Source: Ideonella oryzae
GTDB lineage: Bacteria > Pseudomonadota > Gammaproteobacteria > Burkholderiales > Burkholderiaceae_C
Direction: 5' to 3'
Length of the DNA: 64,000 nt
NCBI RefSeq assembly: GCF_024055665.1
Contig: NZ_JAMXMC010000008.1
Coordinates: 124,001 to 188,000 of the forward strand
Program-made: the position numbers and the translations under genes
The notes under the pieces: model-generated
Seen by the model: the letters and a program-made list of their open reading frames with translations, nothing else
The model's database searches: none
Told to the model about the DNA's origin: nothing
Part shown: positions 37,442 to 50,174 of the stretch, in pieces
How positions within the stretch are numbered: position 1 is the stretch's first letter
Layout: each line of letters starts with the position of its first letter

Positions 37442-38992
37442 ATGCGCGTCAACCTGCCTGTCTCCCAGAAGCAGTACACGATGGCTGACGACACCATGTT
37501 GGTGTCCACCACCGATGTCCAGGGCCGCATCACCCATTGCAACCGGGCCTTTGTCGAGGTCAGTGGCTATGGCTATGACGAACTCATCCATCAGCCGCAC
37601 AACCTGATCCGCCACCCGGACATGCCGGCCGAGGCGTTCAAGGACATGTGGTCCACGATCGGACGGGGTCGTCCCTGGTCGGGCGTGGTGAAGAACCGCC
37701 GCAAGAATGGCGACCACTACTGGGTCATGGCCCACGTGGTGCCCATCATGAAAAGCGGCAAGCCCCATGGCTACATGTCGGTGCGGGAGAAAGCCGGGCC
37801 CGATCAGATCCAGGCGGCCGAGGCCCTGTATGCCCAGATCGCACGGGAGCGGGAGACCGGCCGCCACACCCTGAAGTTGCATGCGGGACGGGTGCGTCTG
37901 CTGGGGCTGCGGGATGTGCCAGCCAAGCTCCACCGCTTCTCTCTCTCTCAGCGCCTGGGCGCAGGCATGGCGATGGTGACGGGGGGCATGTTGGCCGTGG
38001 CGGCACTGGTGCCGGCGGCGCCGCTGCTGGCCGCAGGGGTGACTGCCGCGCTGGGCACACTGGGGATGGTGAGCTGGTTCCGCCAGAGCATCCAGCACCG
38101 CATCGACCTGGCAGAGCAGTTTGCCAACGACCTCGCCAGCTGCAACCTGGCCACCAAGATCGAACAGGTCCACCCCCATCCCCTGAGCGGGCTGACCCGC
38201 GCACTGAGTCACATCCAGATGAACCTGCGTGCGGTGATGGGCGACGCCCGCGACGAGGTGGCGGGCACCACCCAGTCCATCGGCGAGATCGCCCAGGGCA
38301 GCAAGGATCTCTCGGACCGCACGGAGGCGCAGGCCAGTGCCGTCCAACGCACCGCGGCCTCGATGGAACAGATGGCCGGCACGGTTCAGCAGACCGCCCA
38401 GACAGCGGCTCAGGTGCAGCACCACAGCCTCGAAACTGCCTCGGCAGCCACCTCGGGTGGCGAGGCCATGGGGCGGGTCGGCGCGACGATCGGGCAGATC
38501 GAACAGGCCTCGCACAAGGTGGCCAGCTTCGTGCAGATCATCGAGAGCCTGGCATTCCAGACCAACATCCTCGCGCTCAATGCGGCGGTCGAGGCGGCCC
38601 GTGCCGGTGAGCAAGGCCGCGGGTTTGCCGTCGTGGCCGGGGAGGTTCGGGCCCTGGCTCGTCGCAGTGGTGAGGCGGCCACCGAGATCCGCGCGCTCAT
38701 TGGGCAGTCCGTCGAACAGGTGGAGCACGGCGCCGTGCAGGTGGCCGATGCGAGCCAGACCGTCACCCGCACCGTTTCCGAAGTGCAGCGCATGGGCGAG
38801 ATGATCCGAAAGATCAGCGCGGCGACGGCGGAACAGTCCTCTGGCGTGCACGATGTGAATGTGGCTGTCGCCGAACTGGACCGGATGACCCAGGCCAACG
38901 CGGCCCTGGTGGAGGAGACCGCTGCCGCAGTGGAGGTGCTGCATCGACGCACCGAGGCCTTGCGGCGCTCGGTGCAGGTCTTCAACTTCTGA
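37442..38992 (+). CDS. Aer-like PAS methyl-accepting chemotaxis protein
   Basis: This 516-residue receptor has an N-terminal PAS domain (about 20-110; YTMADDTMLVSTTDVQGRITHCNRAF, RHPDMP), a short hydrophobic region near 175-215, and a methyl-accepting signalling domain. The signalling domain has the conserved hairpin tip ESLAFQTNILALNAAVEAARAGEQGRGFAVVAGEVR. No periplasmic sensor domain is present. This Aer-like plan senses cellular redox or energy state. An AGGAG site precedes the ATG. It is a lone chemoreceptor gene; no che operon is in the window. Confidence 0.93.
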   Translation: MRVNLPVSQKQYTMADDTMLVSTTDVQGRITHCNRAFVEVSGYGYDELIHQPHNLIRHPDMPAEAFKDMWSTIGRGRPWSGVVKNRRKNGDHYWVMAHVVPIMKSGKPHGYMSVREKAGPDQIQAAEALYAQIARERETGRHTLKLHAGRVRLLGLRDVPAKLHRFSLSQRLGAGMAMVTGGMLAVAALVPAAPLLAAGVTAALGTLGMVSWFRQSIQHRIDLAEQFANDLASCNLATKIEQVHPHPLSGLTRALSHIQMNLRAVMGDARDEVAGTTQSIGEIAQGSKDLSDRTEAQASAVQRTAASMEQMAGTVQQTAQTAAQVQHHSLETASAATSGGEAMGRVGATIGQIEQASHKVASFVQIIESLAFQTNILALNAAVEAARAGEQGRGFAVVAGEVRALARRSGEAATEIRALIGQSVEQVEHGAVQVADASQTVTRTVSEVQRMGEMIRKISAATAEQSSGVHDVNVAVAELDRMTQANAALVEETAAAVEVLHRRTEALRRSVQVFNF

Positions 38993-39017
38993 GCCCGGGG
39001 CGCCCGCCCCGCCCTGG

Positions 39018-39045
39018 CACGGTCAGGTGCACACGGTCAGGTGCA
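39018..39045. repeat. Tandem 14-bp direct repeat before fadH
   Basis: The 14-mer cacggtcaggtgca occurs twice in immediate tandem (39018-39031 and 39032-39045), about 100 bases before the fadH ATG. A third GGTGCA, as a dyad GGTGCA-cac-TGCACC, occurs at 39088-39102. The repeated AGGTGCAC core could be an operator. Confidence 0.6.
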
Positions 39046-39074
39046 CAGGGTCTGTGGCGCCGGACGGACAGTGA

Positions 39075-41171
<2,097 letters not shown>

Positions 41172-41194
41172 GGAGGTCCGCTGCGCCGCCGCGC

Positions 41195-41419
41195 TTATTT
41201 CTTGCCGTTCTCGTGGCCGATGACACCACCGATGACGGCTCCGCCAATGGCGCCGGCCGTGGTGCCACCGGTGATCACCGATCCGGCCACCGCACCCAGC
41301 CCCGCCCCCACGGCGGTGTCCTTGGATCGCTGGCTCATGCCGGCACAGGCCGTGAGCGACAAGGTCGACAGGACCAGGGCCGACACCGCGACCCCACGGA
41401 AAATGGAAGCCTTGTTCAT
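41195..41419 (-). CDS. Glycine-zipper lipoprotein
   Basis: This 74-residue protein has a lipoprotein signal (STLSLTACAGM, Cys near 25) followed by a glycine-zipper 2TM domain (VGAGLGAVAGSVITGGTTAGAIGGAVIGGVIGHE). It resembles OsmB/Pcp-like small outer-membrane lipoproteins, which are often stress-induced. A strong AGGAGT ribosome-binding site precedes the ATG. It is monocistronic by appearance. Confidence 0.8.
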   Translation of the reverse strand: MNKASIFRGVAVSALVLSTLSLTACAGMSQRSKDTAVGAGLGAVAGSVITGGTTAGAIGGAVIGGVIGHENGKK

Positions 41420-41525
41420 GGCGTACTCCTCGTCAAAACCATGAACACAGCTTCGCTGCCACCAGGCGCCCTTCCCATCAGGCAACGGCGCGACGTGTTG
41501 TCGGACGATGCCGACACAGCGTCGA

Positions 41526-42419
41526 TCAGTCGTTCGACGGGCTCCAGCCAGCGGGGCGGACCGAGGACAAGGTGTCGTTGAAGTCCCAGCGTTGCAGGTC
41601 CGCATACTGGCCTGGGCCCAGGGTGATGCAGCGTCCCCGGAAGTAGGCATCGCTGCAGAGCTCCCAACGGCCCCAGCGGATCACGACCGAGCTGATGCGG
41701 TCGTTGAGATCCGTGCGACCGAGGTCATCCACGCCTCGAGAGGCATCCAGGCTGCGGCCACCGAAGTCGGCGTGTTCGTAGAGCTGGATGGCCGACCACT
41801 GGCCACCGGTGGCCCCGGTCCCACCGCCGTTGACGCGGCGCACCGAAGACAGCTTGTCGTTCAAGCTCCAGGTGCGCAGGTTCGGGTAACGTCCTGGACC
41901 CAATGTGATGCACTGGCCCCGGTAGTCGGCATCGCTGCAGAACTCCCAGAGCCCGCGCCGGATGACGATCGAGGACACGCGGTCATTGAACCCGCGCGGC
42001 TGCAGGTCGTCGACGCCCTGACTGGCATCGAGTGAACGGCCATTGAAGTCGTCGTTCTCGTAGAGCACCACCGTGCCCTGGCCGTCCTGACCCCAGCCAC
42101 CGCCCCAGCCGCCCCCTTCCGGGCGCAGCGAGGAGAGGCGGTCATTGAGGCCCATTGCACGCAGCGTGGGGTAGCGGCCCGGTGCCAGACTGACGCACTG
42201 TCCTCGGAATTCGGCATCGCTGCACAGGGTCCAGCGCTCGCCGTGGACGATCACCGACGAGGCCCTGTCGTTGAACTGCAGCCGCTTCAGATCGGCAATC
42301 TCGCCCGACGAGGCGAAGGATCGTCCCTGGAAGTTGTCGTCCTGATAAAGGGTCACGTCGGCGTGTGCCGCCGAGGTGGCCAGCAACACGGCCACCGCTC
42401 CCATCCAAGGCTTGAACAT
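41526..42419 (-). CDS. Secreted protein with three beta/gamma-crystallin domains
   Basis: This 297-residue protein has a signal peptide ending at SAAHA. Three tandem repeats of about 80-90 residues follow, each beginning V/I-x-LYxxxxFxGRS, with LNDRxSS twice per unit (two Greek-key motifs) and CSDAxxRGxC then LxPGxYxxL. D/N-x-S/T-S Ca-binding signatures are visible as NDRASS, NDRVSS and NDRISS. The first two domains are joined by a Gly/Trp-rich linker. Bacterial crystallins of this kind bind calcium and tend to be extracellular. The function is unknown. It lies 38 bases downstream of purL. Confidence 0.88.
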   Translation of the reverse strand: MFKPWMGAVAVLLATSAAHADVTLYQDDNFQGRSFASSGEIADLKRLQFNDRASSVIVHGERWTLCSDAEFRGQCVSLAPGRYPTLRAMGLNDRLSSLRPEGGGWGGGWGQDGQGTVVLYENDDFNGRSLDASQGVDDLQPRGFNDRVSSIVIRRGLWEFCSDADYRGQCITLGPGRYPNLRTWSLNDKLSSVRRVNGGGTGATGGQWSAIQLYEHADFGGRSLDASRGVDDLGRTDLNDRISSVVIRWGRWELCSDAYFRGRCITLGPGQYADLQRWDFNDTLSSVRPAGWSPSND

Positions 42420-42457
42420 CGCTTTGCTCCCCTTTCTCCGCCGGTCCCGTGGCTCGG

Positions 42458-45400
42458 TCAAGCCACCCACTTGCGCGCATTGCGGAACATGCGCATCCAG
42501 GGGCTGTAGGCGCTGATGTCGCCCCCGTTCCAGCTCATCAGCACATTGCGGAACACCCGCTCCGGGTGCGGCATCAGCACCGTGAAGCGGCCGTCCGGCG
42601 TGGTCACCGAGGTCAGGCCGCCCGGGCTGCCGTTCGGGTTGAACGGGTAGACCTCGGTCGGCTGGCCCCGGCCATCCACATAACGCATGGCCTGATGCAC
42701 GCGGTTGACGTCGCCGCGCTGCGAGAAGTCGGCGAAGCCCTCGCCGTGGGCGGTGGCGATGGGCAGGCGGCTGCCGGCCATGCCCTGGAAGAAGATGGAG
42801 GGGCTCTCCAGCACCTCGACCTGGGCCAGGCGGGCCTCGAACTGCTCGCTCTTGTTGCGGGTGAACTTGGGCCAGGCCTCGGCGCCCGGGATGATGGGCG
42901 ACAGCGCCGCCATCATCTGGCAGCCGTTGCAGATGCCCAGGGCGAAGGTGTCGCTGCGGCCGAAGAAGGCCTGGAACTGGTCGGCCAGGGCCGGGTTGAA
43001 CAGCACGGAGCGGGCCCAGCCCTCGCCGGCGCCCAGGGTGTCGCCGTAGCTGAAGCCGCCGCAGGCCACGAAGCCCTGGAACTGCGACAGCGGCACGCGG
43101 CCGGACTGCAGGTCGCTCATGTGCACGTCGTGGGCGTCGAAGCCGGCCAGCGCGAAGACCTGACTGGTCTCCACATGGCTGTTGACGCCCTGCTCGCGCA
43201 GGATGGCCACCTTGGGCCGGGCCTTGGCGATGTAGGGCGCGGCCACGTCCTCGGCCGGGTCGAAGCTCAGGGCCAGGTGCAGGCCCGGATCCTCGCTGCC
43301 GGCGGCGGCGTGTTCCTGGTCGGCACAGGCGGGGTTGTCGCGCAGGCGGGCGATGCGCCAGCTCACCTCGTCCCAGAGCTGGTGCAGCTCGGACAGCGGG
43401 GCCGAGAACTGGCTCTTGGCGTCGCGCCAGACCTCGACCACACCCTTGTCGTTGGGCTTGCCCACCACGTGGCTGCAGGTGGACAGGCCGTGCGCGCGCA
43501 GGGTGGCCAGCACCGCGTCGCGGTCGGCAGTCCGCACCTGCAGCAGGGCCCCCAGTTCCTCGTTGAACAGGGCCTGCAGGGTCAGCTCGTCGCGGCGGCC
43601 GCTGACCTGGGTGGCCCAGTTCTTGGCATCGCCGGTGTCGGCGCGGCTGTCGCTGATGCCGTCGCCCTCGAAGACCAGCATGTCCACGTTCAGGCTGACG
43701 CCACGGTGGCCGGCAAAGGCCATCTCGCAGGCTGCCGCCCACAGGCCGCCGTCGGAGCGGTCGTGGTAGGCCAGCAGCTGGCCTTCGGCACGCAACTGGT
43801 TGACGGCGGCCACGAGGGCCTTGAGCTGGGCTGGGTCGTCCAGGTCGGGCACCGCGTCGCCGAACTGCTGCAGCGTCTGCGCCAGGATGGAGCCGCCCAT
43901 GCGGCGTTTGGCCTGGCCCAGGTCCACCAGGATCAGGGTGGTGTCGCCATCCTGCAGCTGCGGGGTCAGGGTGCCGCGCACGTCGTCCAGCGTCACGAAG
44001 GCGGAGACGATCAGCGACACGGGGGCCACGACCTGCTTGGTCTGACCTTCATCGTTCCAGCGGGTGCGCATGGACAGGCTGTCCTTGCCCACCGGCACGC
44101 TCACGCCCAGGGCCGGGCACAGGTCCATACCCACGGCCTTGACTGTTTCGTAGAGCGCAGCGTCCTCGCCCGGCTCGCCGCAGGCGGCCATCCAGTTGCA
44201 GCTGAGCTTGACGCGCGAGAGCTCGAAGGGTGCGGCCAGCAGGTTGGTGATGGCCTCGGCCACGGCCATGCGGCCCGACGCCGGGGCGTCCAGCGCCGCC
44301 AACGGGGTGCGCTCGCCCATGCTCATGGCCTCGCCGCGGAAGCCGGCGAAGTCGGCCAGCGTCACGGCGCAGTCGGCCACCGGCACCTGCCAGGGGCCGA
44401 CCATCTGGTCGCGGTGGTTCAGGCCGCCCACGGTGCGGTCACCGATGGTGATCAGGAAGCGCTTGCTGGCCACGGTGGGGTGGCGCAGCACGTTGCGGGC
44501 CGCATCGGCCAGCGACACGCCGGTCAGGTTCAGCGGCGCCAGCTGGCGTTCCACCCGCTTCACGTCACGCAGCATCTTGGGCGGCTTGCCCAGCAGCACG
44601 TCCATGGGCATGTCGATCACGCGCTCGCCGCCCGGCCCGTCCTCCAGGATCAGCTCGGGCTCGTCGGTCGCCACGCCGACCACTGCGTAGGGGCAGCGCT
44701 CGCGCCGGCACATCGCATCGAAGGCGTCCAGCTTGGCCGGGTCCACCGCCAGGGTGTAGCGCTCCTGGCTCTCGTTGCACCAGATCTCCTTGGGCGCCAG
44801 GCCGGATTCCTCCAGCGGCACCTGGCGCAGATCGAAACGCGCGCCTTTCTCGGCACCGTCCACCAGCTCGGGGAAGGCATTGGAGATGCCGCCAGCGCCC
44901 ACGTCGTGGATGGCCACGATGGGATTGGCCTCGCCCAGCGTCCAGCAGTGGTTGATGACTTCCTGGGCGCGGCGCTGGATCTCGGGGTTGCCACGCTGCA
45001 CGCTGTCGAAGTCCAGCGCCGCGGTGTTGGTGCCCGCGGCCATCGAGCTGGCGGCGCCGCCGCCCATGCCGATGCGCATGCCCGGGCCGCCCAGCTGCAC
45101 CAGCAGCGTGCCGGCACCGAAGGGCAGCTTCTTGGTCTGGCCATCGCTGATCACGCCAATGCCGCCGGCGATCATGATGGGCTTGTGGTAGCCGCGGCGA
45201 ACGGCCTGGGCGCCCTCGCCCACCGTCTGCTCGTAGACGCGGAAGTAGCCGCCCAGGTTGGGTCGGCCGAACTCGTTGTTGAAGGCCGCGCCGCCCAGCG
45301 GGCCCTCGGTCATGATCTGCAGCGGGCTGGCGATGTGCTCGGGCTTGCCGTAGGGTTGGGCTTCCCAGGGCTCGTCCGTGTCGGGCAGATGCAGGTTGGA

Positions 45401-46462
45401 CACGCTGAAGCCGGTCAGGCCCGCCTTGGGCTTGGCGCCGCGGCCGGTCGCGCCCTCGTCGCGGATCTCGCCGCCCGCGCCGGTGGAGGCCCCGGGGAAC
45501 GGGGAGATGGCTGTCGGGTGGTTGTGGGTCTCCACCTTCATCAGCACATGGGCCGTCTCGGCTTTGGCGCCGTACTTGGGCGCGTCCAGATAGCCCTCGG
45601 GCAGCCAGCGCTGCACCGGGCCGCCTTCCATCACCGCCGCGTTGTCGTTGTAGGCAATGATGGTGTGCTGCGGGTTGAGCTTCTCGGTGTTGCGGATCAT
45701 GCCGAACATCGACAGCGGCTGCTTCTCGCCGTCGATGACGAACTCGGCGTTGAAGATCTTGTGCCGGCAGTGCTCGCTGTTGGCCTGGGCGAACATCATC
45801 AGCTCGACGTCGGTCGGGTTGCGCTGCAGGCCGGTGAAGGCCTTGACCAGGTAGTCGATTTCGTCGCCCGACAGCGCCAGGCCGAAGGTGACGTTGGCGG
45901 CCTCCAGCGCGGCACGCCCTTGCCCCAGCACGTCGACATGGGCCATGGGTTCGGCCGGCTTCTCGTCGAACAGGTGGGCGGCCGCCTCGCGCTCGAAGGC
46001 CACGCTCTCGGTCATGCGGTCGTGCAGCAGCAGCGCGCAGGCCTGCAGTTCCTCGGTGTTCAGCGGCTTGGCGCTGCCGGTCAGGCTGCTCACCAGCCCG
46101 CTCTTGAGCTGCAGCCGGTATTCAGTGACGCGCTCGACCCGGTGGATGGCCAGGCCGCAGTTGTGGGCGATGTCGGTGGCCTTGGAGGCCCAGGGCGAGA
46201 CCGTGCCCAGGCGCGGCATGGTCAGCACCAGGGTGCCGTCGTCACCCTGCGCCGGGTCGCCGTAGTTCAGCAGCTCGGCCAGCTTGCCAGCGGCTTCGGT
46301 CGACAGCGGTCCGTCGCTCCAGACCCAGTGCACATGGCGGGCCGTCACCCCGGTGATGCGCGGGCAGGCGGCCTGCAGGCGAGGCAGCAGCGCGGCGGCG
46401 CGGAAGGCGGACAGGGCGTTGCCGCCCTCGAAGTGCATCAGGTGCTTGGGAGCTGTGGACAT
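42458..46462 (-). CDS. purL: Phosphoribosylformylglycinamidine synthase
   Basis: This 1334-residue single-chain FGAM synthase has an N-terminal PurS-like part, two AIRS-related halves ([33 protein letters not shown]) and a C-terminal class I glutaminase. The glutaminase nucleophile Cys lies in [12 protein letters not shown] and the His in PHPERVFRN. It makes FGAM from FGAR, ATP and glutamine in purine synthesis. The size is normal for Proteobacteria. It is divergent from map with 141 intergenic bases. A very long antisense frame across it is a GC artefact. Confidence 0.97.
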   Translation of the reverse strand: MSTAPKHLMHFEGGNALSAFRAAALLPRLQAACPRITGVTARHVHWVWSDGPLSTEAAGKLAELLNYGDPAQGDDGTLVLTMPRLGTVSPWASKATDIAHNCGLAIHRVERVTEYRLQLKSGLVSSLTGSAKPLNTEELQACALLLHDRMTESVAFEREAAAHLFDEKPAEPMAHVDVLGQGRAALEAANVTFGLALSGDEIDYLVKAFTGLQRNPTDVELMMFAQANSEHCRHKIFNAEFVIDGEKQPLSMFGMIRNTEKLNPQHTIIAYNDNAAVMEGGPVQRWLPEGYLDAPKYGAKAETAHVLMKVETHNHPTAISPFPGASTGAGGEIRDEGATGRGAKPKAGLTGFSVSNLHLPDTDEPWEAQPYGKPEHIASPLQIMTEGPLGGAAFNNEFGRPNLGGYFRVYEQTVGEGAQAVRRGYHKPIMIAGGIGVISDGQTKKLPFGAGTLLVQLGGPGMRIGMGGGAASSMAAGTNTAALDFDSVQRGNPEIQRRAQEVINHCWTLGEANPIVAIHDVGAGGISNAFPELVDGAEKGARFDLRQVPLEESGLAPKEIWCNESQERYTLAVDPAKLDAFDAMCRRERCPYAVVGVATDEPELILEDGPGGERVIDMPMDVLLGKPPKMLRDVKRVERQLAPLNLTGVSLADAARNVLRHPTVASKRFLITIGDRTVGGLNHRDQMVGPWQVPVADCAVTLADFAGFRGEAMSMGERTPLAALDAPASGRMAVAEAITNLLAAPFELSRVKLSCNWMAACGEPGEDAALYETVKAVGMDLCPALGVSVPVGKDSLSMRTRWNDEGQTKQVVAPVSLIVSAFVTLDDVRGTLTPQLQDGDTTLILVDLGQAKRRMGGSILAQTLQQFGDAVPDLDDPAQLKALVAAVNQLRAEGQLLAYHDRSDGGLWAAACEMAFAGHRGVSLNVDMLVFEGDGISDSRADTGDAKNWATQVSGRRDELTLQALFNEELGALLQVRTADRDAVLATLRAHGLSTCSHVVGKPNDKGVVEVWRDAKSQFSAPLSELHQLWDEVSWRIARLRDNPACADQEHAAAGSEDPGLHLALSFDPAEDVAAPYIAKARPKVAILREQGVNSHVETSQVFALAGFDAHDVHMSDLQSGRVPLSQFQGFVACGGFSYGDTLGAGEGWARSVLFNPALADQFQAFFGRSDTFALGICNGCQMMAALSPIIPGAEAWPKFTRNKSEQFEARLAQVEVLESPSIFFQGMAGSRLPIATAHGEGFADFSQRGDVNRVHQAMRYVDGRGQPTEVYPFNPNGSPGGLTSVTTPDGRFTVLMPHPERVFRNVLMSWNGGDISAYSPWMRMFRNARKWVA

Positions 46463-46603
46463 GGAATCCCGTCGGTTGGCGGCGGTCTGAGGCGGTGCTT
46501 GCGGGCAGCCTGGAGTGGCATCGGCACGGGCAGTCCTTGCGCGAAAGCACTGCCTGGGCCATGGAAACCGGCAATTTTACGATGCGATGGGATAATTCAG
46601 CCC

Positions 46604-47407
46604 ATGACGATTTCCATCAAGAGCGCGGCCGACATCGAAGGCATGCGGGTGGCCGGACGCCTGACGTCCGAAGTGCTGGACATGCTGGCCGAGCATGTGA
46701 AGCCCGGGGTCACCACCAACCAATTGGACCAACTGGCCCACGACCTGATCGTCCACGAGCAGAAGGCCATTCCGGCGCCGCTGAACTACGCGCCGCCGGG
46801 ACACCGCCCCTACCCCAAGTCGATCTGCGCCTCGGTGAACCACCAGGTCTGCCACGGCATCCCGAACGACAAGCCGCTCAAGGAAGGCGACATCGTCAAC
46901 CTGGACATCACGGTGATCAAGGACGGCTGGCATGGCGATTCCAGCCGCATGTTCATCGTCGGCGAAGGCTCCATGGTGGCCAAGCGCCTGTGCCTGCTGA
47001 CCCATGAGGCCATGTGGAAGGGCATCGTCAAGGTGCGCGCTGGTGCCCGCTTGGGCGACATCGGTCACGCCATCCAGACCTTTGCCGAGAACGCCGGCCT
47101 GTCGGTGGTGCGCGAGTTCTGCGGCCACGGCATCGGCCGCGGCTTCCACGAAGAACCCCAGGTGCTGCACTATGGCCGCCCGGGGACGCTGGAAGAACTC
47201 AAGGCGGGCATGACGATCACGATCGAGCCCATGCTCAACGCCGGGCGCCGCGAGATCAAGGAAGGCCCGGATGGCTGGGCCATCGTCACCAAGGACCGTT
47301 CCCTGTCCGCCCAGTGGGAACACACGGTGCTGGTGACTGAAACCGGCTACGAAGTGCTGACCCTGTCGGCCGGCACGCCCAAGCCACCGGCCTTCGTCAC
47401 CGGCTGA
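46604..47407 (+). CDS. map: Methionine aminopeptidase, type I
   Basis: This 267-residue enzyme has all five metal ligands visible: the two Asp in DIVNLDITVIKDGWHGDSS, His in HGIGRGFHEEP, Glu in ITIEPM and Glu near WEHTVLV. It removes the initiator Met from nascent proteins. The ATG at 46604 begins MTISIKSAADIEGMRVAGRL. It lies 22 bases before glnD, a conserved pairing. Confidence 0.96.
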   Translation: MTISIKSAADIEGMRVAGRLTSEVLDMLAEHVKPGVTTNQLDQLAHDLIVHEQKAIPAPLNYAPPGHRPYPKSICASVNHQVCHGIPNDKPLKEGDIVNLDITVIKDGWHGDSSRMFIVGEGSMVAKRLCLLTHEAMWKGIVKVRAGARLGDIGHAIQTFAENAGLSVVREFCGHGIGRGFHEEPQVLHYGRPGTLEELKAGMTITIEPMLNAGRREIKEGPDGWAIVTKDRSLSAQWEHTVLVTETGYEVLTLSAGTPKPPAFVTG

Positions 47408-47429
47408 ACGCCTCCGGCCCCGCAGTACC

Positions 47430-50069
47430 ATGGCCCGCGACGACGACAGCTCCGCACCCGCTCCGGCCCCGGCCGGCCCGCTCCCAATGGGCGAGATCCG
47501 CCAACGCTTCAAGCAGGGCAAGGCGGAGTTGCTGGACCATTTCCGCGAGGCCCGTCCCACGGTCACCAGCGCCTCGCGGCTGATGAAGGCCCTGGCGCGG
47601 CATGTGGACACCACGCTGGCCCAGCTGTGGCATCAGGCGGCGCTGCCTTCACAGGCCGCGCTGATCGCGGTGGGTGGCTACGGGCGTGGCGAGCTGTTCC
47701 CCTACTCGGACGTGGATGTGCTGGTGCTGCTGCCCGAGGCTCAGGCGCGCGACGAAGCCGTGAAGTCCGCGGTGTCGGACTTCATCACCGCCTGCTGGGA
47801 TGTGGGCCTGGAGATCGGTTCCTCGGTGCGCACGCTGGCCGAATGCATCACCGAGGCCAAGGCCGACGTGACGGTGCAGACGGCCTTGCTGGAAAGCCGC
47901 CTGCTGTGCGGCACCCGCAAGGTCTACAAGCAGTTCGCCGACCGCACCCTGGCGTCGGTGGAGCCGGAGGGCTTTCTGCGCGCCAAGACGCTGGAGATGC
48001 GCCAGCGCCATGAAAAGTACGAGGACACGCCCTACGCGCTGGAGCCCAACAGCAAGGAGAGCCCGGGCGGCCTGCGCGACCTGCAGGTGGTGATGTGGGT
48101 GGCCCGCGCCGCGCGCCTGGGCAAGACCTGGGCCGAACTGGCGGCCAAGGGCCTGATCACGCCCTTCGAAGTCAAGCAGTTGCAGCGCAACGAGGGCATC
48201 CTCAAGCTCATCCGCTGCCGGCTGCACCTGGTGGCTGGGCGGCGCGAAGACCGGCTGGTCTTCGACCTGCAGACCGCCGTGGCCGAGAGCTTCGGCTTCC
48301 ACGCCAGCGGCAGCGAACGGGCCTCCGAGGTGCTGATGCACCGCTATTACTGGGCAGCCAAGGCAGTCACGCAGCTCAACCAGATCCTGATGCTCAACAT
48401 CGAGGAGCGGATCAACGCGTCCGAGAGCGTGCCGATGCGGCCGATCAACGCCCGCTTCCTGGACCGCGCCGGCATGCTGGAGGTGGCCAGCGACACGCTG
48501 TACCTCGACAACCCGCATGCCATCCTTGAGACCTTCCTGATCTACCAGCAGACGCCGGGGATCAAGGGCCTGTCGGCCCGCACGCTGCGCGCGCTGTACA
48601 ACGCCCGCGGGGTGATGAACGGCGCTTTCCGGCGCGACCCGCTCAACCGCGATCTCTTCATGGAGATCCTGCAGCAGCACGAGGGACAGACCCACGCCTT
48701 CCGGCTGATGAACCAGACCTCGGTGCTGGGGCGCTACCTCTGGGTCTTCCGCGGCATCGTCGGACGCATGCAGCACGACCTGTTCCACGTCTACACCGTG
48801 GACCAGCACATCCTGATGGTGCTGCGCAATGTGCGGCGCTTCTTCATCCCCGAGCACGCCCACGAATACCCCCAGTGCAGCCAGCTGGCGGCCAACTGGG
48901 ACAAGCCCTGGCTGCTGTACATCGCCGCTCTCTTCCACGACGTGGCCAAGGGGCGCGGCGGCGACCATTCCGAGCTGGGCGCGGTGGAGGTGCGGCGCTT
49001 CTGCCGCGACCACGGCCTGGACAAGACCGACACCGGTCTGGTCGAGTTCCTGGTGCGCGAGCACCTGACCATGAGCCGCGTGGCGCAGAAGGAAGACCTG
49101 TCCGATCCGGACGTGGTGGCCCGTTTTGCCCAGAAGATGGGCGATGCCCGGCGGCTGACCGGTCTGTACCTGCTGACTGTGGCCGACGTGCGCGGCACCA
49201 GCCCGAAGGTCTGGAACGCCTGGAAGGCCAAGCTGCTGGAAGACCTGTTCCGCATGACGCTGCGGGCCCTGGGCGGCGCGGCACCCAATGCCGATGCCGA
49301 GATCGAGGCCCGCAAGCAGGAGTCCCGCCATTTGCTGGCCCTGCATTCGGCCCTGCCCGGCACCGAGGGGCCGCTGTGGGACACGCTGGAGCTCAGCTAC
49401 TTCGCGCGGCACGACGCCTCCGACATCGCCTGGCATGCCCGCTCGCTGTGGCGCTACCTGGAGACGCAGGAGCCGATCGTGCGGGCGCGGCCGTCCAGCG
49501 TGGGCGAAGGTCTCCAGGTGCTGGTGTATGCGCCGGACCGGCCGGACCTGTTCGCACGCATCTGCGGCTACTTCGATGGCGCGGGCTTCTCGATCCAGGA
49601 CGCCAAGGTGCACACCACCAAGAAGGGCTATGCGCTGGACACCTTCCAGGTGGTGAGTTCCACCATGGACGATCCCGAGCCCTCGGCCTACCGGGACATG
49701 ATCTCCCTGGTCGAAACCCAGGCCACCCAGGCCCTGGCCAGCACCGCCCCGCTGCCGGAGGCCGGCATGCGTGGCCGTGTTTCGCGCCGGGTGCGCTCCT
49801 TCCCGGTCAAGCCGCGGGTGGCCCTGCGGCCTGACGAGCGCCGCCAACGCTGGCTGCTGTCCATCAGCGCCAGCGATCGGCCCGGCCTGCTGTACGCCAT
49901 CGCCCGGGTATTGGGTCGCCATGAGATCAGCCTGCAGCTCGCCAAGGTGACGACGCTGGGCGAGCGGGTGGAGGACACCTTCCTGGTCTGTGGCAAGGCC
50001 ATGCAGCAGCCCAAGATCCAGCTGCAGGTCGAAAGCGAATTGCTGGATGCCCTGACGCCACCTCGGTGA
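47430..50069 (+). CDS. glnD: [Protein-PII] uridylyltransferase/uridylyl-removing enzyme
   Basis: This 879-residue enzyme shows the standard order. The nucleotidyltransferase domain has GGYGRGELFPYSDVDVLVLL (about 75-95). The HD domain has LFHDVAKGRGGDHS near 500. Two C-terminal ACT domains follow (about 690-770 and 805-879). GlnD adds or removes UMP on PII proteins in response to glutamine and so sets nitrogen assimilation. The likely targets (glnB/glnK) are not in the window. Confidence 0.96.
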   Translation: MARDDDSSAPAPAPAGPLPMGEIRQRFKQGKAELLDHFREARPTVTSASRLMKALARHVDTTLAQLWHQAALPSQAALIAVGGYGRGELFPYSDVDVLVLLPEAQARDEAVKSAVSDFITACWDVGLEIGSSVRTLAECITEAKADVTVQTALLESRLLCGTRKVYKQFADRTLASVEPEGFLRAKTLEMRQRHEKYEDTPYALEPNSKESPGGLRDLQVVMWVARAARLGKTWAELAAKGLITPFEVKQLQRNEGILKLIRCRLHLVAGRREDRLVFDLQTAVAESFGFHASGSERASEVLMHRYYWAAKAVTQLNQILMLNIEERINASESVPMRPINARFLDRAGMLEVASDTLYLDNPHAILETFLIYQQTPGIKGLSARTLRALYNARGVMNGAFRRDPLNRDLFMEILQQHEGQTHAFRLMNQTSVLGRYLWVFRGIVGRMQHDLFHVYTVDQHILMVLRNVRRFFIPEHAHEYPQCSQLAANWDKPWLLYIAALFHDVAKGRGGDHSELGAVEVRRFCRDHGLDKTDTGLVEFLVREHLTMSRVAQKEDLSDPDVVARFAQKMGDARRLTGLYLLTVADVRGTSPKVWNAWKAKLLEDLFRMTLRALGGAAPNADAEIEARKQESRHLLALHSALPGTEGPLWDTLELSYFARHDASDIAWHARSLWRYLETQEPIVRARPSSVGEGLQVLVYAPDRPDLFARICGYFDGAGFSIQDAKVHTTKKGYALDTFQVVSSTMDDPEPSAYRDMISLVETQATQALASTAPLPEAGMRGRVSRRVRSFPVKPRVALRPDERRQRWLLSISASDRPGLLYAIARVLGRHEISLQLAKVTTLGERVEDTFLVCGKAMQQPKIQLQVESELLDALTPPR

Positions 50070-50174
50070 TTCTGGCGCCTCGGGACCAACCCGGTGGCGT
50101 GAGCCCGGTCGGACACTGACACTTGGGCTGCGCCCCCTTTCGGCGCGGTGAGCATGTCTGTCAGGAGAGCCGCC

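Noticed and set aside
39018-39045. Tandem 14-mers as a CRISPR or satellite
   Set aside because: There are only two copies with no spacers, so an operator or a chance duplication is more likely.
42449-46603. A very long open frame antisense to purL, in frame with map
   Set aside because: It is His/Gln/Ala/Gly-rich low-complexity translation produced by the GC-rich complementary frame. Only the map part is real.
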